Shown: piece by piece, positions 44,719 to 52,491 of the stretch
Layout of the letters: each line of letters begins with the position of its first letter
How positions within the stretch are numbered: position 1 is the first letter of the stretch
From: Bacteroidales bacterium
GTDB taxonomy: Bacteria > Bacteroidota > Bacteroidia > Bacteroidales > UBA932
NCBI GenBank assembly: GCA_017437755.1
Contig: JAFRXI010000048.1
Location: 1 to 64,000 of the forward strand
DNA length: 64,000 nucleotides
Reading direction: 5' to 3'
Notes under the pieces: model-generated
Told to the model about the DNA's origin: nothing
Database searches by the model: none
What the model saw: the letters and a program-made list of their open reading frames with translations, nothing else
Position numbers and translations under genes: made by a program

Positions 44719-45705
44719 CTAATGCTTTTTGTCCACTTCCATCCGGACAGTCTTGTTTTCCACCGTGTACCGGATTGGAATGGTCAGGTCAATGAACTCC
44801 AACACCTTATTGATGCTCAGGTTATTGATTGATCCTGAAAAATGTATGTTTTCGAAATCGGTTTCGTTGTAAATCACTTCCACATTGTAGTAACGCTCCA
44901 GCATCTTCACCATCAGAGGGAAGGGCTCGTTATTGAAAATCAGGATACCGTTCTGCCAGACGATGTCATTGTTGGTATTGACATGCGACTTGGTAAATGT
45001 CCCTTCCCGAATGTCATAGACTACTTTCTCTCCTGGAAGGAGGTCGATTGCATCGTTGAATCCTGGTACGCGCATCTCGATGTGGCCGGAGAGCAGTGAA
45101 GCCGCCACATTGCCTGTCTCGGCATAGCAGCGGACATTGAACTTGGTGCCAAGGACCCTGACCACCGTGCCTCCAGCCTCCACACAGAAAGGATGCTGCT
45201 CGTCGTGCTTCACATCAAAGCAGGCTTCCCCGTCTAGGATAATGCGACGCGACTGCCTGTCGGAGAGGAACTCGATGCGGGTTTCGGAGTTGAGCCAGAC
45301 CTGGCTTCCGTCGGGCAGCTCAACGCAACTGTGCTCTCCCGCCCGCGTGGAAACGGCCAACCGTTCCGTACGGTCAAAATAACCAGACCGTAATGCCACA
45401 AACACGGAGCCCCACGAGATGAAGATTGCCGCCGCAACCGCCACTGCAATGCGCAGGAAACGCATCCCGGCAGAAGGTTTCAATACCGCTGGCCTCTCGT
45501 CCAGGCGACGCAACAAACGGCTTCTGACAGCCTCCAAACGGGGATTTTCAGGCTGCGGCTCCGGATTATTCCACCAAGCACCTAACGTATCAGTCCAGAC
45601 GGAGCCTCTGCTACGGAGTGACTTCCATGCACCCAGGCGCTCCTGGTCTCCGGCGGAAGCGCTCCCTGTGAGACAGCGGGCGATAATATGTTGCAATCCT
45701 TTCAT
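44719..45705 (-). CDS. FecR-family anti-sigma factor
   Basis: This 328-residue protein has a short cytoplasmic N-terminus, one membrane segment at about 83-105 (IAVAVAAAIFISWGSVFVAL), then the FecR domain (RAGEHSCVELPDGSQVWLNS, ILDGEACFDVKHDEQHPFCV, VLGTKFNVRCY) and DUF4974 at the end (FNNEPFPLMVKMLERYYNVE). It should bind the STN domain of SusC in the periplasm and release or activate the ECF sigma factor when glycan is present. It lies between the sigma gene and susC, the usual order. Confidence 0.93.
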   Translation of the reverse strand: MKGLQHIIARCLTGSASAGDQERLGAWKSLRSRGSVWTDTLGAWWNNPEPQPENPRLEAVRSRLLRRLDERPAVLKPSAGMRFLRIAVAVAAAIFISWGSVFVALRSGYFDRTERLAVSTRAGEHSCVELPDGSQVWLNSETRIEFLSDRQSRRIILDGEACFDVKHDEQHPFCVEAGGTVVRVLGTKFNVRCYAETGNVAASLLSGHIEMRVPGFNDAIDLLPGEKVVYDIREGTFTKSHVNTNNDIVWQNGILIFNNEPFPLMVKMLERYYNVEVIYNETDFENIHFSGSINNLSINKVLEFIDLTIPIRYTVENKTVRMEVDKKH

Positions 45706-45799
45706 TGACCGTGCTAGTTAGCGTTTGCATGATTAGGACACAAAAAAATCGCATTTTCCCTAAAGGAGCAGCGACTTTTTCGTCCAAAAAAGAAATAAA

Positions 45800-46396
45800 T
45801 TATAAAGTGAGCAGGAAACTGAGAAGAATCTTCGGCTTTCCGGGTTCCGAAAGGTCGATGCCGAGTTCATCGGCGATTTTCCTGACAGCGATGGCCAGCT
45901 GGTTGTCTACGGTCTTGACCGATATGTCCAGCACCTTGGCGGTCTCCGAACGGCCAAGCCCATCCTCCCGCATCAGTTTAAAGATTATCTTGCACCTGGC
46001 CGGCAACTTCTCCACGGCACGTTCCAATGCTTCCATCATGTCGGCTTCAATCAACGGATCGTCGCCACGGCATGTATCGTAGCGGGCAAGAGGCACATCC
46101 GCCTCGTCAAGCATCTCAAAGCTGAAATGCTTGGCATCCCGTAATTTATTGACTGCTGCGTTTCGCACTGCAATAAAAAGGTAGGTATCCGGCCGGTCAA
46201 TGTTTTTCAGCCGCTCATCACGTTGCCAGAGTTTCAAAAAAACGTCCAGCACAGCCTCCTCCGCTAGTGCGTCGGAGCGGGTGATGGTACGGGCAAAAGC
46301 CGTCAGGCGCGAGAAGTACCGGTCGAAAAGTGCCGAAAAAACCTCTTTCGACAAATTCCGCCCTGAACGGCCCGTATCACTTATCCTAAAATCCAT
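45800..46396 (-). CDS. ECF RNA polymerase sigma factor
   Basis: This 198-residue Bacteroidota FecI-like sigma-70 factor has region 2 in FDRYFSRLTAFARTITRSDA and LKLWQRDERL, and region 4 in LMREDGLGRSETAKVLDISV with VKTVDNQLAIAVRKIADEL. It should activate susC and the locus when FecR signals. The ATG at 46447 lies inside the -7 box of the promoter, so the next good start, 46396 (MDFRISD), is chosen. It is divergent from the acetylesterase gene. Confidence 0.92.
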   Translation of the reverse strand: MDFRISDTGRSGRNLSKEVFSALFDRYFSRLTAFARTITRSDALAEEAVLDVFLKLWQRDERLKNIDRPDTYLFIAVRNAAVNKLRDAKHFSFEMLDEADVPLARYDTCRGDDPLIEADMMEALERAVEKLPARCKIIFKLMREDGLGRSETAKVLDISVKTVDNQLAIAVRKIADELGIDLSEPGKPKILLSFLLTL

Positions 46397-46444
46397 TCCA
46401 CAAAAAGGACAGCTTGCCTGCGCGAAAACTAAATGCTTATCGGA

Positions 46445-46475
46445 CAAATATATGAAAGTTAATCATATTCTCAAA
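46445..46475 (-). promoter_or_regulatory. Promoter of the sigma-fecR unit
   Basis: On the minus strand TTTG (46475-46472), 19 bases, TATATTTG (46452-46445). It is a perfect housekeeping promoter and fixes the start of the sigma gene downstream of 46438. Confidence 0.85.
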
Positions 46476-46541
46476 AAAACGCCGTTCTTTTAGTAACTTA
46501 CGGCCATGATGGTGTCTTATTTTTGAATAGCACCATTCCAA

Positions 46542-48587
46542 ATGAAAAAAATTCTCATCCTATTCATCCTGCTCTCCGGTTTCATCCCCGTGTCTGGGAA
46601 AGTAAGGTTGCCACACCTTATTGGAAACCACATGGTTTTACAGCGCGATACCATGGCCGGTATCTGGGGCGAAGCCGCGCCTGGACGCCGCGTGACCGTA
46701 CATCCTTCCTGGAGCCGCAAACACCTCCGTACAACCGCTGATTCTGCCGGGCATTGGTCCGTGCTCCTCCCGACACCCGGTGCGGGAGGCCCATACAGTT
46801 TGGTTATAGATGACGGAGACAAGACTGTTTTGGACAGCATCATGATTGGGGAGGTCTGGGTTTGTTCCGGACAGTCAAACATGGCGCTCACCCTCCACGG
46901 CGAACGGGGTGAATACGTGGAAGGAGCGTTGCAGACGCTACTGGAGGCTGGCCGATATCCTTCAATCAGGTTTTTCAAAATGGGGTATGTTTCCACATCT
47001 GAGCCACAAGACGACTGCCCCGGATATTGGGCCGTACCAAATTGGACCGCCATAAGCGATTTCAGCGCGGTCGCTTATCATTTCGGACGCACACTTACCG
47101 ACGCACTGGGGATTCCTGTGGGACTCATCTCGGCCAGTTGGGGAGCTTCGTCCATCGAGGCGTGGATGAGTCCTGAATCGCTGAACAAGCTGGAACAGAC
47201 AGACAGCATCCGATTCCCCGTACGCAAAGGCATGATGAAACAGAAAATACCTTCAGCACTCTACAACGGCATGATACACCCGCTGATGCGTTTCACTGCC
47301 CGGGGATTCATCTGGTATCAGGGTGAAGGTAACCGGGCCAACTACAAGGTATATGACAAACTTACTGCAGAGATGGTCAAGGCCTGGCGAGATGGATGGA
47401 ATAATCCGTACATGCCATTTTACAGCGTTGAACTGACACCTTTCAGATACGATGATCCCCAGGGCATCGACCGGCCTCTGCTTGTGGAAGCTCAGCACCG
47501 CGCCGTCCGCATGATCCCCCACAGTGGGATAGCCGGCACTCTAGACCTGGGAGATTCCACCAACATACATGCCCCACGAAAGATCGAGATAGGGCAGCGG
47601 CTCGCACTGCTGGCCTTGACCCAGGACTATGGGGTCAGTGGGATCGAGGCCCGTGGGCCTGTTTTCCAGACAGCAGAGTTCGGCAGCGACGGCTCGGTAA
47701 CCGTAACCTTTTCCGATGCACCATTCGGACTTCGCTTTCAAGGACTCCCGTCAGGTTTTGAGATCTGCGGCGAAGACCGTGTTTTCGTCCCGGCAGAGGC
47801 CAGCATAATTCATGGACGGAGTGCAATCCGCATCACTTCAAAGAAGGTTCCACATCCAGTAGCCGCTCGCTATGGCTTCCGGAATTGGTGCCGGGGCAAT
47901 CTTTACAACACCTCCGGCATTCCGGTGGCTCCCTTCCGAACTGACGGAGACAGCCCTTATGAAAAATTGTCCTGTCGAATTTACACCCTGGGCGATTCCA
48001 ATGGTGAAAAGCATGACGGCTGGGTGGACCGCCTGAAAATCATGTTGCCTGGGGCAACCATTCACAACAACTCCCGAAGTGGCCGAACCATCGGGTTCGA
48101 CAACAACGGCGACCGGAACCTCAACGCCCTGAAAACAATTGACGGAGACATGGCAGATGCCGGATCATTCTTTGGAGACCCTGGATGCGATGTTATAATC
48201 GTCTGTCTGGGCACTAACGATGCCAAAGCCGCATTTTCCGACCGACAGCAGGAGGTAGCGGAGAATTTCGACCGTCTGCTCGGACATATCTCCGACTGCG
48301 ATCTTGTCATCCGTTCCAAACCTGTCTGCATCTTCGTTACTCCTCCGCCCATGGACGACAGAAAGGCCGGAACGAAATATACAGGAGGCAACGGACGGCT
48401 CGCAAGCATGATTCCCCACCTTAAAGAAATAGCCCGCAAAAACGGCTGGGAGGTCATCGACATCTATCACCCATTACAATCCGTATTCGGGTTATATTCC
48501 AGCGACGGGGTACACATGGGGCCCGACGGTCAGCAGATCGTGGCTCAAAAAATAGCCGACCTTCTTGTTCACAGTCTGGATTTCTAG
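46542..48587 (+). CDS. Double SGNH acetylesterase (sialate O-acetylesterase-like plus GDSN hydrolase)
   Basis: This 681-residue secreted enzyme has a signal ending FIPVSGK. The N-terminal 440 residues follow the sialate-O-acetylesterase family: VRLPHLIGNHMVLQRD, CSGQSNMALTL with nucleophile Ser112, GLISASWGASSIEAWM, and FIWYQGEGNR. The C-terminal 200 residues form a separate SGNH hydrolase, with Ser486 in YTLGDSNGE, GTNDAK, and Asp655-His658 in SSDGVHM. Two esterases in one chain suggest removal of acetyl groups from two positions or sugars, as known for rhamnogalacturonan acetylesterases. It is divergent from the sigma gene; a TATTTTTG box is at 46518-46525. Confidence 0.88.
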   Translation: MKKILILFILLSGFIPVSGKVRLPHLIGNHMVLQRDTMAGIWGEAAPGRRVTVHPSWSRKHLRTTADSAGHWSVLLPTPGAGGPYSLVIDDGDKTVLDSIMIGEVWVCSGQSNMALTLHGERGEYVEGALQTLLEAGRYPSIRFFKMGYVSTSEPQDDCPGYWAVPNWTAISDFSAVAYHFGRTLTDALGIPVGLISASWGASSIEAWMSPESLNKLEQTDSIRFPVRKGMMKQKIPSALYNGMIHPLMRFTARGFIWYQGEGNRANYKVYDKLTAEMVKAWRDGWNNPYMPFYSVELTPFRYDDPQGIDRPLLVEAQHRAVRMIPHSGIAGTLDLGDSTNIHAPRKIEIGQRLALLALTQDYGVSGIEARGPVFQTAEFGSDGSVTVTFSDAPFGLRFQGLPSGFEICGEDRVFVPAEASIIHGRSAIRITSKKVPHPVAARYGFRNWCRGNLYNTSGIPVAPFRTDGDSPYEKLSCRIYTLGDSNGEKHDGWVDRLKIMLPGATIHNNSRSGRTIGFDNNGDRNLNALKTIDGDMADAGSFFGDPGCDVIIVCLGTNDAKAAFSDRQQEVAENFDRLLGHISDCDLVIRSKPVCIFVTPPPMDDRKAGTKYTGGNGRLASMIPHLKEIARKNGWEVIDIYHPLQSVFGLYSSDGVHMGPDGQQIVAQKIADLLVHSLDF

Positions 48588-48680
48588 ATGTCCAGAAGGT
48601 TGATTACAAGGTAGATACTTAACGACAACTGACAGTCCGCCGAAATTAATCATCCGGAACAGCTGCTGAAGACTCCGGCT

Positions 48681-50186
48681 TCAGAATTGCGTGGTATACT
48701 CCCAGTTGCGGTCGGCTTCCGGGACTTTCTGGGCCTTGCCAGGGGTGGAGCGGCCGGTATCCACGTAGCGCCGCATCCTCCTGGAAAGGCGTTTTATGAG
48801 CCTTGTATTCCGCTTATCAGAGGACAGGTTCACCTTCTCCGAAGGATCCGCGTACATATCGTACAGTTGCATCGGAGGAAGCCCATCCAACTCTGAATCA
48901 GTGGGATAGGAGTCTCCGCCGGAACCGGCATGGAAAATCAGTTTCCGGCCTTTCTCCCTGATGGCGAGCGGTCCCCTGCCGGAAAGGTGCACAATGTCCT
49001 TCCTCCGGCTTCGGCCCCCGCCGGTAAGGTTCCCCCAGAAACTGAAGCTGTCCTCGGCCTCGTCCGGCGAAATACGATACCCAAGCATCTCGGCCATTGT
49101 TGCATAGATGTCACTCAGGCATATCAGGGAACTGTCCCTATGTGGCATCAGGGAATCTCCCCACGTTACAAGAAGCGGGACCCTGTGGCCTCCGTCGTAT
49201 ATATCCCTCTTGTAGCCCCGGTAGATATGGCTGGGATAGTGCCCCTGCCGCTCCAGGTTGGAAACATCGATAGCCGTGGCGCAGCCGTTGTCGGTGGCAA
49301 AGATGAAGACCGTGTTGTCCCACTGGCCGTTGTCCTTGAGGGTCCTGACCAGGTGTCCGATGAGGTCGTCCATCATGATGATATAGTCGCCATAAGGTCC
49401 GATCCCCGACCGGCCCTCATATTCCTTTGACGGAAGAACAGGCGTATGAGGGGCATTCAACGGGAGATACAGGAAGAACGGCGTTCCTGAACCCTTGTGG
49501 GCGGTGATATATTCCTCGCCCTTGCGGAAAAAGGTTTCCAGGCATTCCTCCGGCCTGAAATCACGCGCCATGGGGCCTGACCGGAACAGCCTCACCCCGT
49601 CCATCCCGGGGGCCACATGGTCCGGGACGGCCGTGGGCATGTCATCGTTCACATAGACATAGGGAGGCATGTCCAGCGAGGCCACGATCCCGAAGAAATG
49701 ATCGAACCCGCGGGTGGTAACCCCGTTGCGTACCGGCTTTGAAAAATCCACGTCCCTGTTGTTCCTGGCCACGTCCCTAAGCGTCCAGTTCCACCCAAGG
49801 TGCCATTTGCCTATGCATGCAGTGTGGTATCCGCTCCGGGAGAACATGGTGCCGAGGGTTTTCCGGCCCTCCTCTATCATCGCCCCCTGGTGATAACCGT
49901 TGAAAACGCCCCAGTGCATGCCCGACCGCCAGGAATAACGGCCGGTAAGAAGGGAATACCTGGAAGGAGTTGACAGTGAAGACGATGCGTGGGCGTCGGT
50001 GAAAAGGACCCCGTGGCTGGCCAGGTCGTCAAGATTGCCGGTATGGATCTTTGATCCGGGATTCAGGGCAGACATGTCGCCGTAGCCCATGTCGTCGGCC
50101 AGGACAAGCACCACGTTGGGCCTGACGGCCGCAAAGCCCGTAGCGGCAATGCCGAGGGCCGGAATAGCCAGAATACGCTTGTCCAT
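48681..50186 (-). CDS. Family S1 sulfatase, serine type
   Basis: This 501-residue sulfatase has an N-terminal signal (ending GFAAV), the metal-binding VLVLADDMGYGD, and the activation motif S72TPSRYSLLTGR, in which the Ser must be converted to formylglycine by an anaerobic sulfatase-maturing radical-SAM enzyme not encoded here. FIFATDNGCATA, GYKRDIYDGGHRVPLLV and the C-terminal domain are also typical. The sulfated substrate is unknown. The ATG at 50186 is chosen because it opens the signal peptide; upstream codons lie in the tRNA-Pro gene. It starts 20 bases after that tRNA. Confidence 0.92.
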   Translation of the reverse strand: MDKRILAIPALGIAATGFAAVRPNVVLVLADDMGYGDMSALNPGSKIHTGNLDDLASHGVLFTDAHASSSLSTPSRYSLLTGRYSWRSGMHWGVFNGYHQGAMIEEGRKTLGTMFSRSGYHTACIGKWHLGWNWTLRDVARNNRDVDFSKPVRNGVTTRGFDHFFGIVASLDMPPYVYVNDDMPTAVPDHVAPGMDGVRLFRSGPMARDFRPEECLETFFRKGEEYITAHKGSGTPFFLYLPLNAPHTPVLPSKEYEGRSGIGPYGDYIIMMDDLIGHLVRTLKDNGQWDNTVFIFATDNGCATAIDVSNLERQGHYPSHIYRGYKRDIYDGGHRVPLLVTWGDSLMPHRDSSLICLSDIYATMAEMLGYRISPDEAEDSFSFWGNLTGGGRSRRKDIVHLSGRGPLAIREKGRKLIFHAGSGGDSYPTDSELDGLPPMQLYDMYADPSEKVNLSSDKRNTRLIKRLSRRMRRYVDTGRSTPGKAQKVPEADRNWEYTTQF

Positions 50187-50206
50187 GTGTACCCGTGAAA
50201 AAAAAG

Positions 50207-50280
50207 TCGGGGTGATGTGACTCGAACACACGACCCTCTGGTCCCAAACCAGATGCGCTAGCCAACTGCGCCACACCCCG
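50207..50280 (-). tRNA. tRNA-Pro (anticodon TGG), copy 2
   Basis: The same cloverleaf as copy 1 is present, with a fully paired D stem GCGC/GCGC. CCA is not encoded and the discriminator is A. A perfect promoter lies just upstream (50291-50321). No terminator hairpin separates it from the sulfatase gene; only eight T follow, so read-through is likely. Confidence 0.96.
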
Positions 50281-50290
50281 AAACGGATTG

Positions 50291-50321
50291 CAAATATAGG
50301 AGAAGTTTTGAATATTTCAAA
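50291..50321 (-). promoter_or_regulatory. Promoter of tRNA-Pro copy 2
   Basis: On the minus strand TTTG (50321-50318), 19 bases, TATATTTG (50298-50291), ten bases before the tRNA 5' end. Confidence 0.85.
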
Positions 50322-50391
50322 AAGTATCCTCCATCGCGGAGGGTGTCCCTGAGTATTTGTGGCATTTCGTTCACCACAGGGCGAAGCCCTC

Positions 50392-51804
50392 TTACCTCGC
50401 TGCGGCCATGGCGTCCTCAACGTCGCCGGGCTGGATGGGGAGGCGGTTGGGACCTGTGCGGCGGGCGCCGTCGGCAGTCACCAGGACGTCGTCTTCCAGG
50501 CGGATTCCGCCAAAGTCCAAGTACTCGGCCTCAAGTTTTGCGTAGTTCACAAAGCCCTCACCCTTTCCGGCCGCCTTCCAGTCAGCTATCAGCGCTGGAA
50601 TAAAGTAAATACCTGGTTCATCGGTAATTACGTGACCGGGGACGAGCCTTCGGGCCATCCTCAGGCTGCCGAGGCCAAGCTGAGTAGAGCGCTTCTGATC
50701 AGGGTCATAACCAACAAGGTTCTCGCCAAGGTCCTCCATGTCATGGACGTCGAGGCCCATGTTATGGCCGAGTCCGTGCGGCTGGAACAGGCCGGCGATA
50801 CCTTCGGCAACCATGTCGTCCACGTTCCCTCGAACGAGGTCGAGGGCCTTCAGACCTTCCAGCATCACTCCCATAGTCCTGAGATGCACCTCGCGGTAGG
50901 TGATTCCCGGCCTAGTTATGGAAAAGGCAAACTCGTTGCAGTCGCAGACAATCTGGTAAACGTCACGCTGCCTTGGGGTAAACTTGCCGCCCGTTGGATA
51001 GGTACGGGTAAAGTCGGAGGCGTAGCCGCTTTCAATCTCGGCGCCGGCGTCGATCACCATCAGTTTTCCTGGCTCTATGACCTTGTCGTGCAGGTGATTA
51101 TGCAAGGTCTCGCCGTGCTGGGTAAGGATGGTGGGGAAGGAAACGCCCCAGCCCTTTGCAAGGGTCACCGCTTCCATTTTGCCAACTATTTCTTGCTCCA
51201 CAATCCCCAACCGGATGCTGTCCCGGCCCACGGAATGCATCTCCTGCCCGAGTTCTCCGGCCTTGTCAAGTTCCTCAATCTCACAAGGTTCCTTGACCAG
51301 CCTCATGGCGATGACCGCCTTGGTAAGGGGCAGGGATGCGCTTGATGCCACCTCGTCACGGCCCAGCCCCAGAAGCTCCATGAACCTTACCGTATTGAAG
51401 TATCTCGACGGCGGCAGGAAATGAACCATCCGGGCTTGGGCGACGGCCTTTCCCACGGCCTTGTCAAAATCTCCGTAAGGTGCCGAGGCCTCAACTCCCA
51501 CCCTAGCGGCCTTTGACGATACCGACGGCTGTGGTCCCATCCAGATTATGTCGCCGATCTCAACATCGTCGGCGTACAGGGTTTCCCGGCCGCTTTCAAG
51601 GTCGATTATGGCCGCAAAGAACGGCTCGTTGATTCCCCAGAAATACAGCCAGGAACTGTCCTGGCGGAATTTGTAGCAGTTATCCTTATACTGTGCCGGG
51701 GCCTCGGCATTGCCGATGAAAATTGCAATGCCCTTTTCCCCTTCAGCGGCAAGCCTCTCCTTCAGGGCCCTGCGCCGCCTGATGTAAACTTCCTTGTCGA
51801 ACAT
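50392..51804 (-). CDS. pepP: Xaa-Pro aminopeptidase (M24B)
   Basis: This 470-residue cytoplasmic metallopeptidase removes an N-terminal residue preceding proline. An N-terminal AMP_N domain (YIRRRRALKERLAAEGEKG, FRQDSSWLYFWGINEP) is followed by the pita-bread fold. The metal ligands are visible in VIDAGAEIESGYASDFTRTY, HGLGHNMGLDVHD, DEPGIYF and EDDVLVT. Length matches the family. A leader of about 140 bases with a large inverted repeat and a proline-rich short ORF precedes it. Confidence 0.93.
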   Translation of the reverse strand: MFDKEVYIRRRRALKERLAAEGEKGIAIFIGNAEAPAQYKDNCYKFRQDSSWLYFWGINEPFFAAIIDLESGRETLYADDVEIGDIIWMGPQPSVSSKAARVGVEASAPYGDFDKAVGKAVAQARMVHFLPPSRYFNTVRFMELLGLGRDEVASSASLPLTKAVIAMRLVKEPCEIEELDKAGELGQEMHSVGRDSIRLGIVEQEIVGKMEAVTLAKGWGVSFPTILTQHGETLHNHLHDKVIEPGKLMVIDAGAEIESGYASDFTRTYPTGGKFTPRQRDVYQIVCDCNEFAFSITRPGITYREVHLRTMGVMLEGLKALDLVRGNVDDMVAEGIAGLFQPHGLGHNMGLDVHDMEDLGENLVGYDPDQKRSTQLGLGSLRMARRLVPGHVITDEPGIYFIPALIADWKAAGKGEGFVNYAKLEAEYLDFGGIRLEDDVLVTADGARRTGPNRLPIQPGDVEDAMAAAR

Positions 51805-51931
51805 AACAATACTCCTTTAAAAGCTGCGATGCCGTTTTGGAACCGTATGCACCCGCGCATGTAGCGAGAGAGTCCCATGCCGCAAGGCTGGGAGGGACGA
51901 GGCCGCCTGGCCGAGGGTGGAAAAACGGCAT
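51743..51931 (-). CDS. Possible proline-rich leader ORF overlapping pepP
   Basis: A 62-codon frame begins with ATG at 51931, about 14 bases after the expected transcript start, and reads MPFFHPRPGGLVPPSLAAWD at its N-terminus: five prolines in the first 14 residues. It runs through the leader and overlaps the start of the peptidase gene in another frame. Translation is not proven. Its position before a proline-peptide peptidase gene makes a regulatory leader peptide conceivable. It may also be a chance frame across a structured RNA. Confidence 0.3.
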   Translation of the reverse strand: MPFFHPRPGGLVPPSLAAWDSLATCAGAYGSKTASQLLKEYCYVRQGSLHQAAQGPEGEACR

Positions 51932-51937
51932 TGCTGC
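51823..51937 (-). promoter_or_regulatory. Structured 5' leader of pepP
   Basis: ATGCCGTTTT and AAAACGGCAT form a 10-bp closing helix, extended by two further GC pairs (arms 51922-51937 and 51823-51838). On the RNA strand the interior can fold into hairpins GGCC-AGGC-GGCC, TCCCAGCC with GGCATGGGA around TTGC, and ATGC/GCAT, so a four-way junction is possible. A -7-like TATATTTG lies at 51951-51958. No known riboswitch is recognised. Confidence 0.45.
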
Positions 51938-51996
51938 TTTTCTCTTTCTACAAATATAGTATTTTAACGTGAAAAAATCCGTATATTTACCCTCCG

Positions 51997-52491
51997 ATGG
52001 AAACCACGATTGCAATAATAGCCATTATCCTGGCCGTAGCCGGAATCATAGGCAGCATCCTTCCGGCGCTTCCCGGACCGCCACTGGCCTGGGTAGGGAT
52101 GCTTTTCGTATACCTGTGGGGAGGCGGGACCAAGGGCGGCGAACCCATGTCGCTGAAGCTCCTGCTGATAATGCTTGCCGTCACTGTGGTGGTGTCCATC
52201 CTGGACTATCTGGTCCCGGGGTATCTGACCCGGAAGACCGGCGGTAGCAAGGCCGGATCGAGGGGTGCCATAGTGGGCCTGCTGGTTGGGATGTTCGTCA
52301 TGCCCCCTTGGGGAATCCTGATCGGCACCATGGCAGGGGCCTTCGCCGCAGAGCTCATAGTTTCCGGCAGGGATACCACAGCCTCGCTGAAATCGGCCTT
52401 CGGGGCCTTCCTGGGCTTCATTTCCGGTACCGGCATCAAGCTCATCGCCTCCTGCATGATGCTCTGGTACATCATCGCCTACGGGTTCTGA
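51997..52491 (+). CDS. DUF456 inner-membrane protein
   Basis: This 164-residue protein has four to five hydrophobic helices and the DUF456 pattern LAVAGIIGSILPALPGPPLA, DYLVPGYLTRKTGGSKAGSR and GFISGTGIKLIASCMM. Function in the family is unknown. It is divergent from pepP, and its 3' end overlaps the HAD gene on the other strand by 13 bases. Confidence 0.88.
   Translation: METTIAIIAIILAVAGIIGSILPALPGPPLAWVGMLFVYLWGGGTKGGEPMSLKLLLIMLAVTVVVSILDYLVPGYLTRKTGGSKAGSRGAIVGLLVGMFVMPPWGILIGTMAGAFAAELIVSGRDTTASLKSAFGAFLGFISGTGIKLIASCMMLWYIIAYGF

Noticed and set aside
46397-46447. Longer sigma-factor N-terminus starting at 46447
   Set aside because: That ATG overlaps the -7 box of a perfect promoter, so it would not be on the transcript.
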